A DNA stretch of 21,288 nt, from positions 1 through 21,288 of the forward strand of contig JBMCLJ010000014.1 of assembly GCA_048615375.1 (NCBI GenBank), read 5' to 3'. The notes below the pieces were generated by a model. It saw only the letters and a program-made list of their open reading frames with translations, was not told the DNA's origin and did no database searches. The position numbers and the translations under genes were made by a program. Positions 7,522 through 13,451 of the stretch are shown here, piece by piece. The stretch comes from JBMCLJ01 sp048615375. Lineage in GTDB: Bacteria; Patescibacteriota; Dojkabacteria; JAOAGR01. Each line of letters opens with the position of its first letter. Within the stretch, counting starts at the first letter, position 1.

Positions 7522-8769
7522 TCAATGCAATACCCTCTCCACAAAATCTTCAAACTTCACCACCCTCACCTTCCCGACTTCTGTTTCTATTACCTCATTC
7601 TCTCCTTTCATCACCACCAGATATGATTCGGGAATGTGAAGGTTATTCATGGCTTCCTGGAGAGAGGTACATTCTCTATGAAGAGTTTTTTCATTCCTCG
7701 TATCAACACAGACATTTATTATCATCTTGATTGACTCTCCCTGCTTGATAATAAAGTCTACTTCGTGCTCTTCTTCCCAGTAGTATATCTCTTTAAACCT
7801 TCTTCGAAGCTCAAGAAACACAATATTTTCAAATGCTTTCCCGTACTCATCAATGATTCTGAACGATACAGCGCGTTGTAGCCCGGTATCAATAGAGTAA
7901 AACTTCTTCGGGTTATACGCCTGCTTCCTTACAGAAGCTGAGTACTTGGGTATAAAAAAGCCCAGGTACGCATCTTCAATATAATTGAAATACTGCAGCA
8001 CAGTATCGGGAGAAATTCCAAGGTCTTTTGAGAGACGGTATGATGATGCCTGACATGATATATTGGTAAATAACCAGCTTGCAAGTCTCCGTAAGGTATA
8101 GTCTCTCCTGATATTATACCGCTGGGCTACGTCACGCAGTAAAATACTCTCAAAATAGTCTCTGAGCAATTGCTGCTTTGTTTCACTATTTTTACTCAGG
8201 ACTACATCAGGAAATCCACCGTACTCAATAAATCTCTTGACAATGATTTTCTGTGAAAACTGCTTTATTTCTAAAAATGAAAGTGGGAAAACTTCAGTTG
8301 AGATATACCTTCCACTCAATTTCGTCCCCAGCTCTCTCCCCAACAAGCTTGCTGAAGAACCGGTAATGTAAAACTTTGCGTTTCTTTCCTGATCAAGCAG
8401 AGCGCGGAGTATTTGTTCCCAGTTTTGTACATTCTGTATTTCGTCAAACAAGAAGTAGGTACGACTCCTATTGTCCGCAGCCTTATTAAACTCATCAATT
8501 ACGTGAAAAAGAGTGTTATCCTCAAGCAATTGACCTAACCTTGGATCTTCGAAATTTACATAGAGAGTGTTTTTTTCTTCCACTCCTTGTTTAAGTAATT
8601 CTTTAAGCACCTGTTTCATTATTGTTGACTTACCTGCTCGCCTGACTCCCATTACTGCGCTAATATTTTTATCACTATTCTGCTCACATAAATGATCTAC
8701 GTACTTCCTGCGAAATTTACCTGCCCTGCTTCGAGCATAAACGTTCCTTACCAATTCAAGATATTTCAT
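7522..8769 (-). CDS. AAA ATPase with DUF4143-type C-terminus
   Basis: A 415-aa protein of the widespread AAA_14/DUF4143 family. The ATPase part has Walker A GVRRAGKST at 41-49, Walker B YFLFDE ending in D109/E110, and a sensor-like ITGSSA at 135-140. The C-terminal half (from about 200) carries the nuclease-like or DNA-binding-like DUF4143 region, including EEEHEVDFIIKQG, which resembles the D...D/E-x-K layout of PD-(D/E)xK folds. The cellular role of the family is not settled. The start at 8769 is supported by TATACT ending 8 nt upstream and a normal N-terminus. Paired 13-bp repeats at the promoter suggest local regulation. Genes of this family are often mobile accessory genes, but no element ends are visible here. 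Confidence 0.9.
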   Translation of the reverse strand: MKYLELVRNVYARSRAGKFRRKYVDHLCEQNSDKNISAVMGVRRAGKSTIMKQVLKELLKQGVEEKNTLYVNFEDPRLGQLLEDNTLFHVIDEFNKAADNRSRTYFLFDEIQNVQNWEQILRALLDQERNAKFYITGSSASLLGRELGTKLSGRYISTEVFPLSFLEIKQFSQKIIVKRFIEYGGFPDVVLSKNSETKQQLLRDYFESILLRDVAQRYNIRRDYTLRRLASWLFTNISCQASSYRLSKDLGISPDTVLQYFNYIEDAYLGFFIPKYSASVRKQAYNPKKFYSIDTGLQRAVSFRIIDEYGKAFENIVFLELRRRFKEIYYWEEEHEVDFIIKQGESIKMIINVCVDTRNEKTLHRECTSLQEAMNNLHIPESYLVVMKGENEVIETEVGKVRVVKFEDFVERVLH

Positions 8770-8777
8770 AATATTCC

Positions 8778-8819
8778 AGTATAATCGAATATTTTAAATA
8801 TTTCAATATAATCGAATAT
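8778..8819 (-). promoter_or_regulatory. Promoter and operator-like repeats of the AAA ATPase gene
   Basis: Two exact 13-bp direct repeats (TATAATCGAATAT on the plus strand at 8780-8792 and 8807-8819, start-to-start 27 bp) flank an AT-rich near-palindrome made of AATATTT and AAATATT arms. On the minus strand the proximal repeat overlaps the -10 box TATACT (8778-8783), which ends 8 nt before the ATG. The distal repeat lies in the last codons of the HAD gene. The arrangement looks like an operator for a dimeric repressor or for autoregulation; this is inference. Confidence 0.5.
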
Positions 8820-9243
8820 CTTTTATACCTTTCACAACTTTAAAGTCATTACTCACGCTTCTCCCTTCGACAAGTACCAGCCTGCCAAAACCGGCTTTTC
8901 GTGCTGCTTGGAGGTTTTCTACACTGTCGTCGATAAACAGTATCTCTGAAGGATGAACATCAGCCCTTGTAATTGCTAATTCGAAGACTTCAGGCTCTGG
9001 TTTGCGGATGCCAGTTTCGCAGGAAACCAGGGCTACTTCAAAGTACTCCCAGAGACCCAGTTTTTTTTTAAACTCCTCGAGCGTTTCCCTATGTGACATA
9101 TTCGAGATAATCCCGAGTTTGCAAACTTTCGAAAACCTTTCAAGCGTCTCGACAACACCTTCAATAACTTCGAATGACTCGCGCGAACTCCCCGTCCGCT
9201 CGATAAGGACTCCAAACACGTCAAAATATACAAAAGAAATCAT
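8803..9243 (-). CDS. Capless HAD-superfamily hydrolase
   Basis: A 146-aa haloacid-dehalogenase-fold protein. Motif I is FDVFGVL with nucleophile D8. Motif II is SN at 47-48, the motif III lysine is K81 in RKPEPEVF, and motif IV is D105-D106. Most HAD phosphatases carry a second Asp two residues after the nucleophile, as acid/base; here that position is Phe10, as in dehalogenase-like members. Only about 38 residues separate motifs I and II, so the usual helical cap is absent and the active site should be open. The substrate is unknown; a phosphatase or phosphotransferase on a macromolecule is possible. TATACT ends 5 nt before the ATG. The start codon overlaps the stop of a small upstream ORF in an ATGA arrangement. 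Confidence 0.88.
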   Translation of the reverse strand: MISFVYFDVFGVLIERTGSSRESFEVIEGVVETLERFSKVCKLGIISNMSHRETLEEFKKKLGLWEYFEVALVSCETGIRKPEPEVFELAITRADVHPSEILFIDDSVENLQAARKAGFGRLVLVEGRSVSNDFKVVKGIKDIRLY

Positions 9244-9458
9244 GATTCAGTATAATTTGAATGTGATCCAGGAACATGGCTGGAAACGTTCCTTGATTGC
9301 GGAATACTATTTTCCTTGTAATCCTCGCGGATCTTTCGCATGTGTGCCCTGTCCATGCTTTCGACCTTACGCATAGCAAATACTGGTTTTGTGTTTATCT
9401 TTTGCAAATGATTCCCGGAACCTTTTGGGGTATGCCTCGTATTCTTCTTGTGTGACAT
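9240..9458 (-). CDS. Possible small protein of 72 aa
   Basis: A short reading frame for a hydrophilic product rich in Lys, Arg, His, Ser and Asn, with no membrane segment and no motif I recognise. In its favour are an AGGAT sequence about 7 nt before the ATG, like the one at asnS, and a TGA stop that overlaps the HAD start codon (ATGA), typical of translational coupling. Against it are the low-complexity polar composition and a separate -10 box for the HAD gene inside its 3' end. It may be spurious. Confidence 0.35.
   Translation of the reverse strand: MSHKKNTRHTPKGSGNHLQKINTKPVFAMRKVESMDRAHMRKIREDYKENSIPQSRNVSSHVPGSHSNYTES
9249..9254 (-). promoter_or_regulatory. -10 box of the HAD gene
   Basis: TATACT on the minus strand ends 5 nt before the ATG at 9243, which would give a leaderless transcript. 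It lies within the last codons of the small ORF 9240-9458. No clear -35 box is present. Confidence 0.5.
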
Positions 9459-9670
9459 GTTTCTATCCTACCACAATCCAGTACACCAGGAAAGGAATAA
9501 CATTAACTTCACAGGGTCAAATTACCCTTGAAGAAGAGGCGTGAATGAAGGGCGCAGCAGAAAGGCACCAAAAAAATAGCCAAAAAAAGAAGCAATGAAC
9601 CGAAAAATTCCCGACACCAATCTTTTTATCAGGTTCTTTATGAACGATAACACTTACTAATTCCTTCTTT

Positions 9671-10294
9671 CTATTTCACCAAAGCGTAATTCTCCTCCAC
9701 AACGCTCCAGTCAACTGCGTTCCACCATGCTTCGATGTAGTCAGCACGCTTATTCTGGTACTTTAAGTAGTACGCGTGTTCCCACACATCCAGACCAAGT
9801 ATTGGTGCTCCGTGAACCTCAGCGATGTCCATAACGGGATTATCCTGGTTTGGAGTAGATACAATCTCAAGCGTTCCAAGCTCAGTGACAATGAGCCATG
9901 CCCACCCGGAACCAAAACGTTTAGTTGCAGCTTCAGCAAAAGCTGTCTTGAACTCTTCAAAAGAACCGAATGTTTCATCAATCTTCTCAGCAAGTTTACC
10001 CTCAGGACTCCTCCTGCCATTCGGGGACATAAGCTTCCAGAACAAAGAATGATTCAAGTGACCTCCACCATTGTTCCTGACAGCACCCTGAATGTCTTTT
10101 GGCAGCTTTTTAATTGCACTGATCAATTCCTCAAAAGCCTTCTCCTGTAGATCTGGATATGGTTCTAAAGCTGCGTTAAGTTTATCCACATACCCACCAT
10201 GATGCTTCTGGTGATGAATTTCCATAGTTTGACTATCGATATGTGGCTCGAGCGCATTAAAGCTGTATGGTAATTCTGGTAGTTGGTATTTCAT
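9671..10294 (-). CDS. sodA: Superoxide dismutase, Mn/Fe family
   Basis: Converts superoxide to hydrogen peroxide and oxygen. The 207-aa length is normal for the family. The four metal ligands are visible: H27 in EIHHQKHH, H82 in NHSLFW, D169 in GLDVWEHAYY, and H173. The Gly-rich NNGGGHLNHS segment (74-83) and the Gln in TPNQDNP (about 150) fit Mn-type enzymes better than Fe-type, though cambialistic use cannot be excluded. No signal peptide is present, so it is cytoplasmic. It is transcribed alone, with pth upstream on the same strand but separated by its own AT-rich promoter region. It implies at least intermittent exposure to oxygen. Confidence 0.96.
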   Translation of the reverse strand: MKYQLPELPYSFNALEPHIDSQTMEIHHQKHHGGYVDKLNAALEPYPDLQEKAFEELISAIKKLPKDIQGAVRNNGGGHLNHSLFWKLMSPNGRRSPEGKLAEKIDETFGSFEEFKTAFAEAATKRFGSGWAWLIVTELGTLEIVSTPNQDNPVMDIAEVHGAPILGLDVWEHAYYLKYQNKRADYIEAWWNAVDWSVVEENYALVK

Positions 10295-10305
10295 AATTTT
10301 GCTTA

Positions 10306-10311
10306 AATATA
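10306..10311 (-). promoter_or_regulatory. Candidate -10 box of the superoxide dismutase gene
   Basis: TATATT on the minus strand ends 11 nt before the ATG at 10294. The surrounding intergenic DNA is very AT-rich, so several -10-like hexamers exist and this choice is tentative. No Shine-Dalgarno sequence is visible. Confidence 0.35.
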
Positions 10312-10360
10312 ATTGGAATATATTACAATATGTTTGGTGAAAGCAAGTTACATATTCAGT

Positions 10361-10891
10361 TTACATTTCGTCAAATGTACCCAGGAGTTCTAACAGTATG
10401 GTACGAAAAAGTAAGATAAAGTCATGCCGTGACTTTTGCAGTACGTACTCTCTACCTCGCAGGAACTCCCGCTCTACCGGAGATCGATTTTCAATTCCGA
10501 TCCGAACGAAAGTATACTCATCTGTTGCAGTTCTAGCAATGATATCGTTCACTCCATTGTGAGCTTTCGGGTACTTTTTATGCTGTATCTTAAAAGTATC
10601 AACCGGGAGATCCAGATCATCAAAGCATATACATATGTCATTTGAATCAAGCTTATAAAACTTTTTCAGCTCCAAGACTGCTGAACCTGAATTATTCATA
10701 TAGTTTTGAGGCTTGAGAAGAATCAATTTTTGTCCTGAATCAAGACGGGTTTCCGCGAATAGAGACCGAAACTTGTTACTAAATCCAATCTGAAATTTTT
10801 CTGCGCAGAAGTCAATGAACTGAAAACCTGCATTATGCCATGTAGTATCATACTCCTTCCCCGGATTACCTAAGCCTACAAGAGCTTTCAT
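10361..10891 (-). CDS. pth: Peptidyl-tRNA hydrolase
   Basis: Releases peptides from peptidyl-tRNA that dissociates from stalled ribosomes. The 177-aa product starts MKALVGLGNPG, the standard Pth N-terminus, so the longer open frame reaching 10981 through the tRNA gene is not used. Family motifs are GLGNPGKEY at 6-14, the catalytic His in TWHNAG (19-20), LLKPQNYMNNSG, DDLDLP with the conserved Asp, and HNGVNDI. Two departures from consensus are visible: TRHN is TWHN, and the usual GGHNG is KAHNG. The core catalytic residues remain. The gene begins 28 nt after the 3' end of tRNA-Arg on the same strand, with no clear promoter between, so the two are probably co-transcribed. Confidence 0.95.
   Translation of the reverse strand: MKALVGLGNPGKEYDTTWHNAGFQFIDFCAEKFQIGFSNKFRSLFAETRLDSGQKLILLKPQNYMNNSGSAVLELKKFYKLDSNDICICFDDLDLPVDTFKIQHKKYPKAHNGVNDIIARTATDEYTFVRIGIENRSPVEREFLRGREYVLQKSRHDFILLFRTILLELLGTFDEM
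10362..10379 (-). other. Hairpin overlapping the pth stop codon
   Basis: A perfect 7-bp stem, TACATTT (10362-10368) with AAATGTA (10373-10379), closes a 4-nt loop. It contains two of the three bases of the pth stop codon. No U-run follows on the minus strand, so termination is not shown. It matches the pattern at glyS, rho and capA/rplS. Confidence 0.45.
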
Positions 10892-10919
10892 ATTCACAAA
10901 AATTCTTAACAATAAAAAA

Positions 10920-10996
10920 TGGCGCACTCGAGAGGACTCGAACCTCTGACCCCAACTTCCGCAAAGTTGTGCTCTATCCAACTGAGCTACGAATGC
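10920..10996 (-). tRNA. tRNA-Arg (anticodon GCG)
   Basis: A complete cloverleaf of 77 nt with encoded CCA. The acceptor arms GCATTCG and CGAGTGC pair with one G-U, and G73 is the discriminator. The D-arm is TAGCTCAGTTGGATAGAGC. The anticodon arm CAACT/AGTTG encloses loop TTGCGGA, giving anticodon GCG. The T-arm contains GGTTCGAGTCC. GCG reads CGC and CGU. Most bacteria use ACG modified to ICG for these codons, so an unmodified G34 is notable. A strong promoter lies upstream and pth follows 28 nt downstream. Confidence 0.95.
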
Positions 10997-11013
10997 ACTT
11001 CTACGACATGAGG

Positions 11014-11042
11014 ATTATACGTGCCCCGCAGCATTTTATCAA
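11014..11042 (-). promoter_or_regulatory. Promoter of tRNA-Arg and pth
   Basis: On the minus strand TTGATA (11037-11042) and TATAAT (11014-11019) are spaced by 17 nt, one of the best promoters in the window. Transcription would start near 11007, about 10 nt before the tRNA 5' end. The -35 box overlaps the 3' end of the upstream membrane-protein gene. Confidence 0.7.
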
Positions 11043-11437
11043 ACAACAGAAAGTACTATAACACTGACCGCGGCAAGTACTGTAATGAGATTAAGCACCA
11101 AACCAATAAAGGCAAGTATCTTTTTTCTCCCTTGACTGAAAAGTCCTATCACACCCAGCGCAATTCCGAAAATTCCAATGAAATTCACACAGATATATGT
11201 GATGAAGATTATCAGTGCCTCTGACGAATCCTGCTCAATTCCGCCTTGTGTCGAAGCCTCAATAATCCCTGCACTCAGCACAACACAAAATAAAACCAGT
11301 CCGTACACAATAGCTGTCACAAATGACGCAATCCCCATACCAGAGTGTCTCTTTTTTTCTCGAACGGTTTGTTTGTGTCTCTCCTGCACTTTTTCCTCCT
11401 GAGCTGATGATGTAGTACCTTGATCCTTTTTTTCCAT
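11039..11437 (-). CDS. Small membrane protein with three hydrophobic segments
   Basis: A 132-aa product with a charged, Lys/Glu/Gln-rich N-terminal tail (1-32), then hydrophobic segments at about 33-59, 72-99 and 106-132. The pattern GMGIASFV...GIALGVIGLF...FIGLVLNL resembles small DUF4190-type integral membrane proteins, where Gly-rich helices repeat. I cannot confirm that family, and no function is known. TACAAT ends 5 nt before the ATG. It diverges from the CapA-like gene with 69 nt between start codons, so the two share a promoter region. A role at the envelope alongside the CapA-like protein is possible but not shown. Confidence 0.8.
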   Translation of the reverse strand: MEKKDQGTTSSAQEEKVQERHKQTVREKKRHSGMGIASFVTAIVYGLVLFCVVLSAGIIEASTQGGIEQDSSEALIIFITYICVNFIGIFGIALGVIGLFSQGRKKILAFIGLVLNLITVLAAVSVIVLSVV

Positions 11438-11442
11438 TGTTT

Positions 11443-11448
11443 ATTGTA
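11443..11448 (-). promoter_or_regulatory. -10 box of the small membrane-protein gene
   Basis: TACAAT on the minus strand ends 5 nt before the ATG at 11437, predicting a leaderless transcript. It faces the divergent TACAAT of the CapA-like gene 46 bp away. Confidence 0.45.
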
Positions 11449-11494
11449 ACTAATACGCGCGATTTTTGCCATGTATTCACGGATACAAATTTGC

Positions 11495-11500
11495 TACAAT
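11495..11500 (+). promoter_or_regulatory. -10 box of the CapA-like gene
   Basis: TACAAT ends 6 nt before the ATG at 11507, predicting a leaderless transcript. It also decides the start codon, because the in-frame ATG at 11471 lies upstream of this box and adds an atypical polar stretch before the membrane anchor. Confidence 0.5.
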
Positions 11501-11506
11501 AGAAGC

Positions 11507-13027
11507 ATGAAGCCAAAAGTACTCATCCCCGTTCTTCTAGTCATTTGCCTTATTCTTGGCATAACATCGTATGCAGTGACACGAAGTGATAACGGAACCT
11601 CCAGGGAAGACTCTTCCGACATGTCACCATCTCCTGCTCCAACATCCAGACCATCATTCAGCCAGTCGAACACCACATACTTTACTGCAGTAGCAGGACA
11701 AAAAAACAAACTGAACACTATATCACTTGAACAGCTGCAGCAAACTGATCCGATTCTTGTCCTTGAAACATCACAAGAGCTTGTTAAATCTCTACAAGGT
11801 TTCAATTCGGCACATTTCAAATCCATTACTTCACTGGAGGAAATGGTAAACGTACTCAATAAAAGCACAAAAGAACTTGGCATCCTTGCAATTGAGGACG
11901 CCACATTCAAAGTAAAAACCCTTGAAGTTGATAATCAGTATATTTATGACAGAACCCTTAATCTTGCTGAGTATCCACTACAGGTAACTCAGGAAGTCAC
12001 CATTTCAACTGATAAACCGGATACTTCAAATCTAGAGCAAAGTAAACTCACGCGTTTAGGGCATACCGGCTCAATGATACCTGCCCGCGGAGTCACAAGG
12101 TGGATTAATGAAAAGTGGGCAGGAGATTATACTCATCTTTTCAAGTCTACGAAACCATTATTTGACACCATGGACTACACTTCAGCTACGTTTGAATGCT
12201 CTATTCTTGGCAGGGGACGCCAATGCAGCACCTGCATGTCATTTCTCGGTCCTGATGAGTTTATGGAGGGAGTTACCTACTCGGGAATAGATCTTTTTAG
12301 TCTCGCTGCCAACCACATTCTTGATGGAGGAGTAGAAGCGATAGCAAATACACAACAAAAACTCGAAGAAGCAGGGATACAACATACCGGCGCCTCAACC
12401 AGGAATAACGATGATGCCGCTCAACCAGTTCTTGTTGAAGTGAATGGTTTAAAAATTGCCTACCTTGGATTTAATGACACACCAGGACGTGCTCAGTGGG
12501 CTATGGAGTCCAAACCAGGAGCCGCATCGATTTCTGACTGGGATCTGAACGCGAATGGCGCCACAACTCGTTATGAGCCGAATGAGGAGAGGATAAAATT
12601 CTTCCTTCAACGCGCTAAAGACCTCAACCCTGACAAAATCTTTGTAATTATGCACTGGGGCGGACAGGAGTATGTCAACCAGGCTCTTGGATACCAGCAA
12701 AGGCTGGGAAGTCTTTTACTGAAACACGGAGCAGATGTCATTCTTGGGGATCATGTGCACTGGGTACAGGAAATTGAATTCCAGGGAAATAAACCAATTT
12801 TTTACGGTGTAGGAAATTATATTTTTGATCAAATGTGGAGCACTGAAACCCGTCAAGGCATGTCGATAGAGATGAACTTTCTGGGAGACAAGCTGGTTAA
12901 TTTCAGGCTTCACCCTCATGAATTGCATCTTTACACAAAAGGCATGCCAATTCTTCTCAAAGAAAACGATCCAGCCTACGATCAGACTCTGGACAGAGTT
13001 TGGAATGTGAGTAATAAAATTTATTAA
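11507..13027 (+). CDS. Membrane-anchored CapA-like protein (metallophosphatase fold)
   Basis: A 506-aa product with an N-terminal hydrophobic anchor (4-24), a Ser/Pro/Thr-rich linker (30-55), a spacer domain to about 180, and a CapA/PgsA-type domain (182-475). Conserved CapA landmarks are ANHILDGG (268-275), MHWGGQEY (382-389), DHVHWVQ (415-421) and GVGNYIFDQ (434-442). In the family these serve poly-gamma-glutamate capsule synthesis or related envelope functions. Two usual motifs are altered: the GD-V/I-M segment reads GSMIPARG, with Ser189 where the metal-binding Asp is expected, and the NLE segment reads TFE. Activity may be changed or lost. No capBC/pgsBC genes are nearby. The domain should face outside the membrane. 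Confidence 0.87.
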   Translation: MKPKVLIPVLLVICLILGITSYAVTRSDNGTSREDSSDMSPSPAPTSRPSFSQSNTTYFTAVAGQKNKLNTISLEQLQQTDPILVLETSQELVKSLQGFNSAHFKSITSLEEMVNVLNKSTKELGILAIEDATFKVKTLEVDNQYIYDRTLNLAEYPLQVTQEVTISTDKPDTSNLEQSKLTRLGHTGSMIPARGVTRWINEKWAGDYTHLFKSTKPLFDTMDYTSATFECSILGRGRQCSTCMSFLGPDEFMEGVTYSGIDLFSLAANHILDGGVEAIANTQQKLEEAGIQHTGASTRNNDDAAQPVLVEVNGLKIAYLGFNDTPGRAQWAMESKPGAASISDWDLNANGATTRYEPNEERIKFFLQRAKDLNPDKIFVIMHWGGQEYVNQALGYQQRLGSLLLKHGADVILGDHVHWVQEIEFQGNKPIFYGVGNYIFDQMWSTETRQGMSIEMNFLGDKLVNFRLHPHELHLYTKGMPILLKENDPAYDQTLDRVWNVSNKIY

Positions 13028-13040
13028 AAGCGCTGCTTTT
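13026..13040. terminator. Shared hairpin between capA-like gene and rplS
   Basis: AAAAGC (13026-13031) and GCTTTT (13035-13040) form a 6-bp stem with a 3-nt loop in the 11-nt gap between two convergent genes. The stem includes bases of both stop codons (TAA at 13025-13027 and the minus-strand stop at 13039-13041). Short A/T-rich arms make weak bidirectional termination plausible on both strands. Confidence 0.45.
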
Positions 13041-13392
13041 AAGCACTTTTCACTGCTAATGCAGCTTTACCTACCCGGTCTCGAAGGTAATACAACTTTG
13101 CCCGACGAGCTTTACCTTGTTTTACAACAGCTACGGACGCAACTACAGGTGCATGAACAGGAAGAATACGTTCAACCCCAACTCCATTTGCACCAATCTT
13201 CCGTACAGTTACATTTTGGCGTAGACCTGACCCTGATTTACTGATAACCACACCTTCAAAATACTGGATTCGTTCCCCTTCCTTACTATCAGCAACTCGT
13301 ATACCTACTCGTACGGAATCTCCGACCCGAACAACTGGCAAATCTTCTTTAACTTGTTTTCCTTCTACTTGTGCAATAAGCTTTGTATTCAT
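13039..13392 (-). CDS. rplS: 50S ribosomal protein bL19
   Basis: A large-subunit ribosomal protein located at the interface with the 30S subunit. The 117-aa sequence covers the whole family: PVVRVGDSVRVGIRV near 19-33, FEGVVISKSGSGLRQNVTVRKI near 45-66, GVGVERILPVHAP near 70-82 and the basic KARRAKLYYLRDRVGKAA tail. Unlike most genes here it has a clear Shine-Dalgarno sequence and an untranslated leader. It is not linked to rpsP, rimM or trmD, its usual neighbours in many bacteria. It converges on the CapA-like gene with an 11-nt gap and lies downstream of the VirD4-like gene on the same strand, with its own promoter. Confidence 0.97.
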   Translation of the reverse strand: MNTKLIAQVEGKQVKEDLPVVRVGDSVRVGIRVADSKEGERIQYFEGVVISKSGSGLRQNVTVRKIGANGVGVERILPVHAPVVASVAVVKQGKARRAKLYYLRDRVGKAALAVKSA

Positions 13393-13399
13393 AATTTTT

Positions 13400-13449
13400 T
13401 CCTTTCAAAACTATGTGCGAAGTATACTAGATACCCGTGAATTAGACAA
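13400..13449 (-). promoter_or_regulatory. Promoter and ribosome-binding site of rplS
   Basis: On the minus strand TTGTCT (13444-13449) and TATACT (13421-13426) are spaced by 17 nt. AAAGGA (13400-13405) lies 7 nt before the ATG at 13392, a good Shine-Dalgarno match. This shows that the organism does use SD-led initiation at some genes, in contrast to the leaderless layout elsewhere in the window. Confidence 0.65.
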
Positions 13450-13451
13450 AC

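Noticed and set aside
9459..9670. Terminator or small gene downstream of the superoxide dismutase gene
   Set aside because: Only a 5-bp AGGGT/ACCCT hairpin without a U-run is present, and no convincing ORF.
10892..10981. N-terminal extension of pth to 10981
   Set aside because: The extra 30 codons are the tRNA-Arg gene read in frame; the protein aligns to the family only from 10891.
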